Below, one piece after another: positions 35,179 to 43,212 of a stretch of 64,000 nt of DNA (position 1 is its first letter; every line of letters starts with the position of its first letter). The translations under genes and the position numbers were made by a program. The DNA is from Curtobacterium sp. 9128 (GTDB lineage: Bacteria; Actinomycetota; Actinomycetes; Actinomycetales; Microbacteriaceae): contig NZ_LT576451.1 in the NCBI RefSeq assembly GCF_900086645.1, positions 620,001 to 684,000 on the forward strand. The letters run 5' to 3'. The notes under the pieces are model-generated. The model saw nothing but the letters and a program-made list of their open reading frames with translations, ran no database searches and had not been told where the DNA came from.

Positions 35179-35879
35179 GAACGGGCGCTGGCGTCGGCGG
35201 TGGGCGCGTCCGGCGCAGCGGCGTCCGGGAGCAGGATCGGCAGCAGGTCGAGCGGGGTGGCTGCCTGGGCGATGGTGCCGTCGGCCTCGGCGGGGGAGCC
35301 GTACCCCCACTCGGCGAAGACCACGGGGACGCCGTGCACCCGGGCTCCCTCGACGTCGTGCAGCCGGTCGCCGACGAGCACCGGACGCGAGATGTCGAAC
35401 CCGCGGGCGTCGAGGCGCTTCAGTGCTTCCTCGACCACGTCGGCCTTCGAGGAGCGGACCTCGTCGTCACTGGCGCCGGTGATGATGTCGATGTCCCCGG
35501 TCAGCCCGTAGTGGTCGAGGATGTACGTCGCCGGGGTCTCTGGCTTGCTCGTCGCCGTCGAGATCGGCAGTCCGGCCTCGTGCAGGGTGCGCAGGACCAC
35601 GTCGATGCCGGGGAACATCGCGGAGTCGAGGGCGCCGTGCGAGAAGTAGTGCTCCCGGTAGACGGCGAGGGTGCGGTCCGCGAGTTCCTGGTCCATGCCC
35701 ATCGCGTCGCGGAAGGTGTCGAGGATCGGCGGCCCGACGAACGACATCAGCGTCTCGTGGTCCGGGACGGGCACGCCGACCTTGCGGAACGTGTACGTCA
35801 GGCTCTCCAGGATGCCCGGCGCCGAGTCGCTGATGGTTCCGTCGAGGTCGAAGAGGATGGCGCTGAACGGGCTTGTCAT
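35175..35879 (-). CDS. HAD-superfamily hydrolase (phosphoglycolate-phosphatase-like)
   Basis: 234 residues. Motif I is LFDLDGTISDS, motif II Thr lies in ISTATSKPE, motif III Lys in SSKADVVEEAL, and motif IV is VLVGDRLHDVEGA. The cap is a four-helix C1 domain. Close relatives are phosphoglycolate phosphatases, pyrophosphatase PpaX and 5'-nucleotidase-like proteins. The Ala/Asp-rich C-terminal 20 residues look disordered. Upstream of the MFS gene in an apparent operon. Confidence 0.87.
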   Translation of the reverse strand: MTSPFSAILFDLDGTISDSAPGILESLTYTFRKVGVPVPDHETLMSFVGPPILDTFRDAMGMDQELADRTLAVYREHYFSHGALDSAMFPGIDVVLRTLHEAGLPISTATSKPETPATYILDHYGLTGDIDIITGASDDEVRSSKADVVEEALKRLDARGFDISRPVLVGDRLHDVEGARVHGVPVVFAEWGYGSPAEADGTIAQAATPLDLLPILLPDAAAPDAPTADASARS

Positions 35880-35974
35880 GACCTGCCCAGCCTAACCGGG
35901 GCGGTGGACCGGGCCCACCTGCGGGTCGTGACGCGTCGGACGGGGGCGAGCCGAGCCTCCAGGCCGGTCCGCGC

Positions 35975-36670
35975 TCAGAACAGGCGGGTGTGCCCGCCCT
36001 CGATGCCCCGCATCGCGTCGTAGTCGAGGACCAGCACGCGGATGCCGCGGTCCTCGGCCAGCGTGCGGGCCTGCGGTGCCACGGTCTGCGCCGCGAGCAC
36101 GCCCTGCACCGGACGGAGCAGCGGATCGCGGTTCATGAGTTCGAGGTAGCGGGTGAGCTGCTCGACCGCGTCGATGCCCGCATTGCGCTTCATCTCGACG
36201 GCCACGCTCGCGCCGGCGTCGTCACGAGCCAGGATGTCGACCGGCCCGATCGCGGTCATGTACTCGCGTCGGACGAGCGTGTGCCCGTCCCCGAGGAGCT
36301 CGATCTGCTCGGCGAGGAGCTGCTGCAGGTGCGCCTCGACCCCGTCCTTGACGAGGCCAGGGTCGACGCCGAGGTCGTGGTTCTCGTCGGCGATCACCTC
36401 GTACAGGCTGACGACGAGCTTGTCCTGCGTCTTCTTCTGGGTGACGGTCCAGACCTGCTCGATGCCGGCCTCCGCCTGCTCCTCGGAGGGCTCGCCGATC
36501 TCGATCGAGCACGGCGGGCTCATCCAGTTGAGCGGCTTGTAGCTGCCGCCGTCCGAGTGGACGAGCAGCGAGCCGTCGGCCTTCAGCATGAGGAGCCGGG
36601 TCGCGAGGGGGAGGTGTGCCGACAGGCGACCGGCGTAGTCGACGGAGCAGCGGGCGATGACGAGACGCAC
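35975..36670 (-). CDS. nucS: Endonuclease NucS (EndoMS mismatch endonuclease)
   Basis: 231 residues, GTG start. The N-terminal domain begins [21 protein letters not shown], diagnostic of actinobacterial NucS. The RecB-like nuclease domain has [21 protein letters not shown] and [21 protein letters not shown], which supply the catalytic Asp, Glu and Lys. The C-terminus [10 protein letters not shown] is the expected beta-clamp-interacting tail. NucS cuts both strands at G:T, G:G and T:T mismatches and replaces MutS/MutL in most actinobacteria. It lies 9 bp behind an unrelated MFS gene. Confidence 0.95.
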   Translation of the reverse strand: MRLVIARCSVDYAGRLSAHLPLATRLLMLKADGSLLVHSDGGSYKPLNWMSPPCSIEIGEPSEEQAEAGIEQVWTVTQKKTQDKLVVSLYEVIADENHDLGVDPGLVKDGVEAHLQQLLAEQIELLGDGHTLVRREYMTAIGPVDILARDDAGASVAVEMKRNAGIDAVEQLTRYLELMNRDPLLRPVQGVLAAQTVAPQARTLAEDRGIRVLVLDYDAMRGIEGGHTRLF

Positions 36671-36679
36671 CCAGGAAGC

Positions 36680-37933
36680 CTAACGGGCGTCGGGCCGCCG
36701 GTTCGCGTCGGCCGGTTCGGCGTCCGGCGTCCGCTCGCGTGCCGCACCCGATGCCAGACCGGCGGCGACGATGAAGACGAAGACGATGAGCAGGCCGTTC
36801 AGCAGGCCGAAGTGCTCACCCGCGAACCCGATGATGGGCGGCCCGGCGAGGAACGCGACGTACCCGATGGTGGCCACGGCGCTCACCTTGGCGGCTGCGG
36901 TGCGGGGGTCGTCGGCGGCCGCGGACATGCCCATCGGGAAGCCGAGGCTCGCGCCGAGTCCCCAGAGCACCACGCCGACGATCGCGAGCGGGACGTTCGG
37001 GATGAAGATCAGCATCCCGAGTCCGACCACGGCGACCGCTGCGCTGATGCGGAGCACCGGGACGCGTCCGAAGCGGTCGATGAGCGGGCTGCCGGCGACG
37101 CGGCCGACGGTCATCGCGGCGAGGAACACGGTGAGCACCGCGGAGCCCGAGGCGTTGTCGAGCCCGTGTCCGTCGATCATCGCGAGCGGCAGCCAGTCGT
37201 TGGCGGATCCCTCGGCGAGGGCCATGCCGAGCACGATGACACCGATGAAGAGGGTGGTCGGCTGCTTCCAGACGGCCCAGCGGGAGACCGGGAGCGGCAC
37301 GGGGGTGGTGTCGGTGGGCTCCGGTTCGGTGACCCGCTCGTCGCCGAACCAGCGGACCGCGACGACCATCGCGATCGCCATCAGGACACCGACGACGATG
37401 AAGTGCAGCGCCACCGGGATCTCGAGGCGTTCGGCCAGTGCGCCGAGCCCGGCACCGGCGAGCGTGCCGAGGCTGAACGCGGCGTGGAACATCGGCATGA
37501 TCGTGCGGCCACCGAGTCGTTCGGCGGTGGCGCCTCCGACGTTCATCGACACGTCGCACAGCCCGTTGCCGAAGCCGAACGCGATGAGGCAGATCCAGAT
37601 GGCGGCGAAGCCCCAACCCGTGGTCACCGCGACGCCGGCCATCACCATGCCGACGACCAGGCAGACGGCGGCGATCTGCACGCCGTGCTTCGCACCGAGC
37701 TTCGCGACGATGTGTCCGGCGAAGGTCAGTCCGGCGATCGACCCGACGCTCATCCCGACGACGAGCAGCCCCATCTCGAAGGTGCTGGCGCCGAGCTCGT
37801 CGCGCACGCTCGGGATCCGGCCGAGCCAGGTCGCGATGCCGAGCCCCGAGAGGGTGAAGACCACGAACACCGCGGTGATCCACGCGCGGGTGCTGGGGGC
37901 CTGGCTCGTCCTGGTGACTGACGCCGTCGTCAT
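36680..37933 (-). CDS. MFS transporter (YbjJ/FucP-like), LacI-linked
   Basis: 417 residues, about twelve helices. It carries EGSANDWLPLAMIDGHG and LGASLGFPMGMSAAADDPRTAAAKVSAVATIGY, nearly the same blocks as the MFS at 21674, marking them as paralogs. It is divergent from a LacI regulator with a 14-bp palindrome in the 55-bp gap, so it is very probably repressed by it. A carbohydrate or related metabolite is the likely substrate. Confidence 0.87.
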   Translation of the reverse strand: MTTASVTRTSQAPSTRAWITAVFVVFTLSGLGIATWLGRIPSVRDELGASTFEMGLLVVGMSVGSIAGLTFAGHIVAKLGAKHGVQIAAVCLVVGMVMAGVAVTTGWGFAAIWICLIAFGFGNGLCDVSMNVGGATAERLGGRTIMPMFHAAFSLGTLAGAGLGALAERLEIPVALHFIVVGVLMAIAMVVAVRWFGDERVTEPEPTDTTPVPLPVSRWAVWKQPTTLFIGVIVLGMALAEGSANDWLPLAMIDGHGLDNASGSAVLTVFLAAMTVGRVAGSPLIDRFGRVPVLRISAAVAVVGLGMLIFIPNVPLAIVGVVLWGLGASLGFPMGMSAAADDPRTAAAKVSAVATIGYVAFLAGPPIIGFAGEHFGLLNGLLIVFVFIVAAGLASGAARERTPDAEPADANRRPDAR

Positions 37934-37946
37934 GGTGCTGTTCCGA

Positions 37947-37960
37947 TCGAATCGATTCGA
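37947..37960. promoter_or_regulatory. LacI-type operator TCGAATCGATTCGA
   Basis: A perfect 14-bp palindrome with central CG, the form expected for a LacI-family site. It is 28 bp from the LacI start and 13 bp from the divergent MFS start, so one bound dimer could control both promoters. Confidence 0.75.
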
Positions 37961-37988
37961 GTGTGGTTCTCGGATACGCTAACCGGCG

Positions 37989-39098
37989 ATGGACGACTCG
38001 GCAACACCTCGTGGCGCGTCGGGGCACACCGCGCCCGCCCGACCGACGCTGGCCGCGGTCGCGCGTGCGGCCGGGGTCGCTGCGTCGACGGCGTCGCTCG
38101 CGTTCAGCGGCAGCGGCCCGGTGTCCGAGGAGACCCGCGCCCGCGTGCTCGCCGTCGCCGCGTCGATGGGGTACGACGGTCCCGACCCCCGTGCGCGCTC
38201 CCTCCGCCGTGGCCGATCCGGCGTGATCGGCGTCGTGATGGACGAACGCCTGAGCGACGCGTTCCGCGACCCGGTGAACGTCCTGACGCTCGACGGCATC
38301 GCCGAGGTCGCCGGGGAGGCCGGGGCGTCACTGCTCCTCGTCCGCAGCCCCCTCGACGACGAGCGCGGCATGGGCCCGCTGGTCGACGCGCCGATGGACG
38401 CGGTCGTCCTGGTCGGCTGCAACGTGCGGGTCGATCCCGCCGTCGCCGTGCTCCGACGCCGCGGGATCCCGGTCGTCGCGATCGAGGCGGACGACATCGA
38501 GGGCGCTGTCCCGATCCAGCTCGACAACCGCGAGGGCTCGCGCCGTGCCGCCACGTTCCTCCGAGACCTCGGCCACACCGACGTCACCGTGGTCACGCTG
38601 CCCCTCGACGCCACGCACCAGCTCGGACCGATCTCCGATGCGCGCTTCGCGGCCGGTGCGGCGTTCACGACGATGGAGCGGCTCCGTGGGGTCCGGGGCG
38701 TGTTCCCGTCGTGCGTCGCGATCGAGGCAGGTGGCAGCTCGGTGGAGGCCGGGCGCGTCGCCGGGGAGTCGCTGTTCGGCCCCGGCGGCACCCGCCCCAC
38801 CGCGGTCATCGCGCAGAGCGACCTGCTCGCCGTCGGGGTGATCTCGTCGGCGCTCGAGCACGGGCTCCGGGTGCCGGAGGACGTCAGCGTGGTGGGCTTC
38901 GACGGCATCCACGTGGACGACAGCCTGCTGCACCGTTCGCCGATCCGGCAGCTGACCACGCTCGTGCAGCCGTTCGTGCAGAAGGGCCAGGCGGCCGCGC
39001 GGGCAGCGCTGGCGATGCTCGAGGGCGATGCGCCGAGTGGTGCGTCGTTCCGCTCCGAGCTCCGCGTCGGCGACACGACGGCACCCCCGCGCGCGTAG
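37989..39098 (+). CDS. LacI family transcriptional regulator
   Basis: 369 residues. The HTH (about 18-65) reads PTLAAVARAAGVAASTASLAFSGSGPVSEETRARVLAVAASMGYDGPDPRARSLR, including the hinge helix. The periplasmic-binding-protein-like sensor domain covers about 75-340, with RSGVIGVVMDERLS, VVAIEADDIEG and SVVGFDGIHVDDSLL. It is divergent from the MFS transporter and should repress both itself and that gene until a sugar-like effector binds. A 9-bp tandem repeat begins 5 nt after its stop. Confidence 0.92.
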   Translation: MDDSATPRGASGHTAPARPTLAAVARAAGVAASTASLAFSGSGPVSEETRARVLAVAASMGYDGPDPRARSLRRGRSGVIGVVMDERLSDAFRDPVNVLTLDGIAEVAGEAGASLLLVRSPLDDERGMGPLVDAPMDAVVLVGCNVRVDPAVAVLRRRGIPVVAIEADDIEGAVPIQLDNREGSRRAATFLRDLGHTDVTVVTLPLDATHQLGPISDARFAAGAAFTTMERLRGVRGVFPSCVAIEAGGSSVEAGRVAGESLFGPGGTRPTAVIAQSDLLAVGVISSALEHGLRVPEDVSVVGFDGIHVDDSLLHRSPIRQLTTLVQPFVQKGQAAARAALAMLEGDAPSGASFRSELRVGDTTAPPRA

Positions 39099-39102
39099 CC
39101 TG

Positions 39103-39156
39103 CGGCGTCCACGGCGTCCACGGCGTCCACGGCGTCCACGGCGTCCGCGGCGTCCG
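39103..39156. repeat. 9-bp tandem repeat (CGGCGTCCA) x6
   Basis: Six head-to-tail units of CGGCGTCCR: four and a half are identical, and the last two end in G instead of A. It starts 5 nt after the LacI stop and is followed by a run of C/G blocks at 39200-39240. Probably a variable-number minisatellite. Confidence 0.85.
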
Positions 39157-39244
39157 CGGTGCCCCGGGTCTCGCGCCCGCGTCCCGCCCGCTCTCTCTCC
39201 GCCCCCTCCCCGGCCCGGGGCCCCGGGCCCCGGGGGCCGGGTGC

Positions 39245-39527
39245 TCGAGTGCGCAGAAGTGGTGACCGTGCAGGCCCGCAGGTGAACGTTTCTGCGCACT
39301 CGACCGTGCAGCCAGGCTGGGTCACGTGCACGGCGCGAGTGCGGAGGGAGCTGGCCGTCGAGTGCGCAGTAGTGGGGACGGCGCAGGCTCTCGGGTGTCT
39401 GTTTCTGCGCACTCGATGGTGGTGCCAGTTCGCGCCACGCGTGGGGCGTGAGCGCGGAGGAGCCGACATTCGATTGCGCAGTAGTGGTGCCGCGCAGGCC
39501 CGCAGGTGACCGTTTCTGCGCACTCGA
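39245..39527. repeat. Three-unit array of 58-59-nt hairpins, about 112-bp period
   Basis: Units at 39245-39303, 39358-39416 and 39470-39527. Each begins TCGAGTGCGCAG (or TCGATTGCGCAG) and ends TCTGCGCACTCGA, so the ends form a 12-13-bp stem, with a partly conserved interior (GTGGT...GCAGG...). The 53-54-nt spacers share a tail of GAGYGCGGAGGRAGC type. No protein-coding frame fits the whole block, and it lies between the convergent LacI and MATE genes. The rest of the 39099-39649 gap (39538-39600) holds degenerate CACGAGCCGGGCACG repeats. Confidence 0.85.
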
Positions 39528-39649
39528 CCGTGCACCGAGGCCGGGCACGAGCACGGCACGAGCCGGGCACGCGTGCGGCACGAGCCGGGCACGAGCGCGC
39601 GAGCACCCGTCGAGCGCGGGACGAGTGCGGAAGGAGCAGACGCCCCCGC

Positions 39650-40960
39650 TCAGCGCGCCATCGCGACGGCGATCCACCCCGGGCGGTGTGCCCGCACGCC
39701 GAGCGTCACCGCGCGCACGCCGATGTACCCGAACGAGAACACCGCCCACAGCGCCGCGAGCCCGTTCCCGAAGACCCAGAGCAGCGGCAGGTACACGACG
39801 AGGTTCACGCCGCCGGCGATCGCGAGGTACCTGGCGTCCCCCGCGCCGATCAGCACCCCGTCGAGCACGAACACGTACCCGGCGACCGGCATCCCCGCCG
39901 CGATGAGCACGAGCACGACGGGCAACGACGACCGCACCGCCTCGGAGTCCGAGAACACCGGGCCCAGCACCCCGCTCACCGCCAGGGTCAGCAGCCCGAG
40001 CAGCACGCCACCACCGATGCCGAGCACCACGAGCCGCGTCGTCACGAGCCGCACCCGGTCGCCGTCACCGGCACCGAGCGCGTGCCCGACGAGCGCCTGT
40101 CCTGCGATCGCCAGTGCGTCGAGCGCGAATGCGAGCGTGCTGAACACCGTCAGGCCGACCTGGGTCGTCGCGAGCCCGACCGTCCCCAGCCCGGCGGCCA
40201 CCCCGACGGTCGCGAGCATCGCCACGCGCAGCGATGCGGTCCGCAGGAACAGCCACGCTCCCGATCGCAGTGCCCGCGCCACGCCAGAGGCACCCGGCCG
40301 CAGCGGAGCGCCCACACGCCGTGCCGCACGCACGGCGATCACCACGTACACGGCGGCCATCGCCCACTGCACGAGCACGGTGCCGGCGGCCGATCCCTCC
40401 ACACCCCACCCGAACCCGTAGATGAGCACCGCGTTGAGGAGACCGTTCGCCAGGAAGCCGATCGACGCCACGACGAGCGGGGTCCTGGTGTCCTGCAGCC
40501 CCCGCAGCAGCCCGGTCGACGCGGTGACGACGAGGATCCCCGGGAGGCCGATCAGCGACACGAGCAGGTAGGCGGTCGCAGCGCTGGAGACCGGGGCCGA
40601 TGCGCCGAACAGCCCGACGAGCGGTTCCGCGAGCGGCCACCCGACGAGTGCCAGGACGACGCCGAGCCCGAGCGCGAGCCACATCCCGTCGATGCCGGCG
40701 TGCACCGCTCCGCGCCGGTCACCGCCGCCGAGCGCGCGCGCGACGGCAGGCGTCGTCGAGTAGGCCAGGAAGACGAGCAGCCCCGTCACGGTCTGCAGCA
40801 CGGCACTCGCGAGTCCGACCGCCGCGAGCGGTGTCGCCCCGAGGTGCCCGACGAGCGCCGTGTCCGTCATCAGGAAGAGCGGCTCGACCACGAGTGCGCC
40901 GAGAGCAGGGAGCGCCAGCCGGACGATGTCGCGGTCGACAGCGCGGCGCGAGGTGGGCAT
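39650..40960 (-). CDS. MATE family efflux transporter (DinF-like)
   Basis: 436 residues, twelve hydrophobic helices, ATG 40960. The N-terminus DRDIVRLALPALGALVVEPLFLMTDTALVGHLGATPLAAVG is the canonical MATE/DinF entry, with internal pseudo-symmetry around residue 215 (two six-helix halves). MATE proteins export cationic or aromatic compounds using sodium or protons. The start is only 32 bp from the divergent GAP-family gene. Confidence 0.92.
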   Translation of the reverse strand: MPTSRRAVDRDIVRLALPALGALVVEPLFLMTDTALVGHLGATPLAAVGLASAVLQTVTGLLVFLAYSTTPAVARALGGGDRRGAVHAGIDGMWLALGLGVVLALVGWPLAEPLVGLFGASAPVSSAATAYLLVSLIGLPGILVVTASTGLLRGLQDTRTPLVVASIGFLANGLLNAVLIYGFGWGVEGSAAGTVLVQWAMAAVYVVIAVRAARRVGAPLRPGASGVARALRSGAWLFLRTASLRVAMLATVGVAAGLGTVGLATTQVGLTVFSTLAFALDALAIAGQALVGHALGAGDGDRVRLVTTRLVVLGIGGGVLLGLLTLAVSGVLGPVFSDSEAVRSSLPVVLVLIAAGMPVAGYVFVLDGVLIGAGDARYLAIAGGVNLVVYLPLLWVFGNGLAALWAVFSFGYIGVRAVTLGVRAHRPGWIAVAMAR

Positions 40961-40992
40961 CAGGACATCATGCCGCGGAATAGGCTCCGCCC

Positions 40993-41661
40993 GTGGACGT
41001 CTTCGCGCTCGTGCCCGGCGCACTCGGCATCGCGCTGAGCCCCGTCTCCGTCGCCTCGATCGTGTTCCTGCTCGGGCACCGGCGCGGGTACGGCGCCGCG
41101 GTCGCGTGTGCGGCGGGGTGGATCGTCGCGATCGGGGTCGGACTCATCGTCGCGGTCCTGGTGGGCGAACGTCTGCCCGCCGAGTCGTCCGACGGCCCTC
41201 CGGTCCGGGCGCTCGTCGCGCTCGGCGCCGGCGTCGTCCTGCTCGGACTGGCCGTCTGGCAGTGGACGGTCCGCCGGTTGCCCGACGGATCACCCGCGAG
41301 CTCGCGCTGGTCGGACGCGATGGAAGCGCTCGATCCGTCGAAGGCGTTCGGGCTCGGCGTCCTCGGCTTCGTCACGAACGTCAAGGCGCTGGTGCTCGTC
41401 CTCGCCGCCGGGTTGTCGTTCGGTGACGTCGACCCCGGGCCGGGTGAGGCCGTCCTGGCCGGCGCGGTCTTCGTCGTGGTCGCCGGCTCCACCGCGGTGA
41501 TCCCGATCGTGCTCGCGGTCGTGCTCGGTGACCGCGCCGAGCGGGCGATCGCCGGGATGCGCGCGTGGATCGCCCGGTGGGGCTCCACGCTGCTGGTGGG
41601 CGTGCTCGTCGTGGTCGGCCTGGTGCAGTTGGTCACCGGGATCGTGGGGCTGCTCGCCTGA
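40993..41661 (+). CDS. GAP/LysE-like six-helix membrane protein
   Basis: 222 residues, GTG start. About six membrane helices with the N-terminal motif ALGIALSPVSVASIVFLLGHRRGYGAAVACAAGW and central SKAFGLGVLGFVTNVKALVLVLAAG. The motif NVKAL after helix 3 is typical of actinobacterial GAP (Sap-like) proteins related to LysE exporters; mycobacterial members assist export of cell-wall lipids. The function here is unknown. Confidence 0.8.
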   Translation: MDVFALVPGALGIALSPVSVASIVFLLGHRRGYGAAVACAAGWIVAIGVGLIVAVLVGERLPAESSDGPPVRALVALGAGVVLLGLAVWQWTVRRLPDGSPASSRWSDAMEALDPSKAFGLGVLGFVTNVKALVLVLAAGLSFGDVDPGPGEAVLAGAVFVVVAGSTAVIPIVLAVVLGDRAERAIAGMRAWIARWGSTLLVGVLVVVGLVQLVTGIVGLLA

Positions 41662-41682
41662 CGCAACGGCGCGCGCCGGACC

Positions 41683-41754
41683 GGACGGGAGGCCCTGGTC
41701 GCGTCGCGCGCGCACCGTGCGGTGCGTGGCGGAGTCGATCAGGGCCTCCCGTCC
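41683..41754. terminator. Bidirectional terminator, 15-bp stem
   Basis: Perfect arms GGACGGGAGGCCCTG (41683-41697) and CAGGGCCTCCCGTCC (41740-41754). The 42-nt loop contains a smaller GCACC/GGTGC hairpin. It separates the convergent GAP and uracil-permease genes. Confidence 0.8.
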
Positions 41755-41769
41755 GACCTCGGGTCCGCC

Positions 41770-43113
41770 TCAGTCCGCGCGTGGTTCCGTCGGGATGCCG
41801 CCGGTGGCGGCGTGCGCCGACTCCGACGCTTCCGGTGTCGGCGGCTCCGTGCCGCGCGCCCGGCCGATCAGGTCCATCACGTGGTAGACGACGATCGCGG
41901 CCACGGTGCCGAGGATGATGCCGCCGAAGGACGCCTGACCGAACGAGAACGTGAAGTCCGCGATGCCGATGATGAGTGCGATGCCGGCGGTGAGCTGGTT
42001 CTTCGGCTTGGCGAAGTCGACGCGGTTCTCGACCCAGATGCGGATGCCGATGACCCCGATCAGGCCGTAGAGCGCGGTGGTCGCCCCGCCGAGCACCCCG
42101 GGCGGGACCGAGGAGATGACCGCGCCGATCTTGGGGGAGAGGCCGAGCAGGATCGCGACGATCGCCGCGACCCAGTACGCGGCCGTGGAGAAGACCCTGG
42201 TGGCGGCCATCACACCGATGTTCTCGCCGTACGTCGTGGTGGCGGAGCCGCCGCCGACGCCCGCGAGGACCGTCGAGATGCCGTCGGCGAAGAGGGCGCG
42301 CCCGGTCAGTGGCGTGAGGTCGCGGCCGGTGAGCTGTCCGACGCCCTTCACGTGGCCGACGTTCTCGGCGATGAGCGCGAGGACGACCGGCACGAACGCC
42401 AGGTAGATCGCGAGTTGTCCCGGGTCGAAGGCCGGTGCGGTGAACTCGGGCAGGCCGATCCAGGCGGCGTCGCCGACGGCGGAGAAGTCGACCTGGCCCG
42501 CGATGAGTGCTGCGACGTACCCGACGACGACGCCGATGACGATCGACAGCCGACCGATGAGCCCCTTGAACAGGACGGTCACCAGGATGATGGCGGCGAG
42601 GGTGATGACGGCGACGAGCGGCGCCTTCGTGAAGTTGTCGCGGGCCGCCGGGGCGAGGTTGAACCCGATGAGCGCGACGATCGCTCCCGAGACGACCGGG
42701 GGCATCAGGCGGTCGATCCAGCCGGCCCCGGCGAGGTGCACCACGAGCCCGATGACCGCCAGCAGCGCGCCGACGACGATGATCCCGGAGAGTGCGAGCG
42801 GGATCCCGCCGATCTTCGTCGCCGCACCGATCGGCGCGATGAAGGCGAAGGAGCTGCCGAGGTAGCTCGGCAGGCGGTTGCCGGTGATGAGGAGGAACAG
42901 GATCGTCCCGATGCCGCTGAAGAGCAGGGTCGTCGACGGCGGGAAGCCGGTCAGCAGCGGGACGAGGAACGTCGCGCCGAACATCGCCACGACGTGCTGC
43001 ACGCCGAGACCGATGGTGCGCGGCCAGGTGAGCCGTTCGTCCGGTGCCACGATCGTCGTCGCCGAGACGGTCGCGCCGTCTCCGTGCAGCTTCCACGGGA
43101 GTCCCATGTCCAT
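41770..43113 (-). CDS. uraA: Uracil/xanthine permease family transporter (NCS2)
   Basis: 447 residues (ATG 43113; an in-frame ATG at 43107 is equally possible). Multiple helices with VQHVVAMFGATFLVPLLTGFPPSTTLLFSGIGT near the N-terminus and ALIAENVGHVKGVGQLTGRDLTPLTGRALFADGISTVLAGVGGGSATTTYGENIGVMAATRV, the NCS2 signature of the uracil branch: the substrate Glu lies in AENVGH and the second in YGENIG. It is likely a proton-coupled uracil importer; xanthine is less likely. Divergent from the M13 peptidase. Confidence 0.9.
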   Translation of the reverse strand: MDMGLPWKLHGDGATVSATTIVAPDERLTWPRTIGLGVQHVVAMFGATFLVPLLTGFPPSTTLLFSGIGTILFLLITGNRLPSYLGSSFAFIAPIGAATKIGGIPLALSGIIVVGALLAVIGLVVHLAGAGWIDRLMPPVVSGAIVALIGFNLAPAARDNFTKAPLVAVITLAAIILVTVLFKGLIGRLSIVIGVVVGYVAALIAGQVDFSAVGDAAWIGLPEFTAPAFDPGQLAIYLAFVPVVLALIAENVGHVKGVGQLTGRDLTPLTGRALFADGISTVLAGVGGGSATTTYGENIGVMAATRVFSTAAYWVAAIVAILLGLSPKIGAVISSVPPGVLGGATTALYGLIGVIGIRIWVENRVDFAKPKNQLTAGIALIIGIADFTFSFGQASFGGIILGTVAAIVVYHVMDLIGRARGTEPPTPEASESAHAATGGIPTEPRAD

Positions 43114-43212
43114 GACCGTAGTGGCAGCCGCCCACCTGCGCCGTCGGCCGCAGGACGGTTGCGTCGGGATCACCGGGTGGACGGCAGGGGATCGGTGGCT
43201 ATCGTGGAGCGC

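Noticed and set aside
39159..39509. 116-codon plus-strand frame across the hairpin array
   Set aside because: Its translation merely reflects the repeated hairpins (different peptides in each unit) and no start with a ribosome site or conserved motif is visible.
39245..39527. CRISPR array
   Set aside because: Only three units, repeats of 58-59 nt with long terminal palindromes, variable interiors and related spacers, and no cas gene. It fits a tandem hairpin repeat better.
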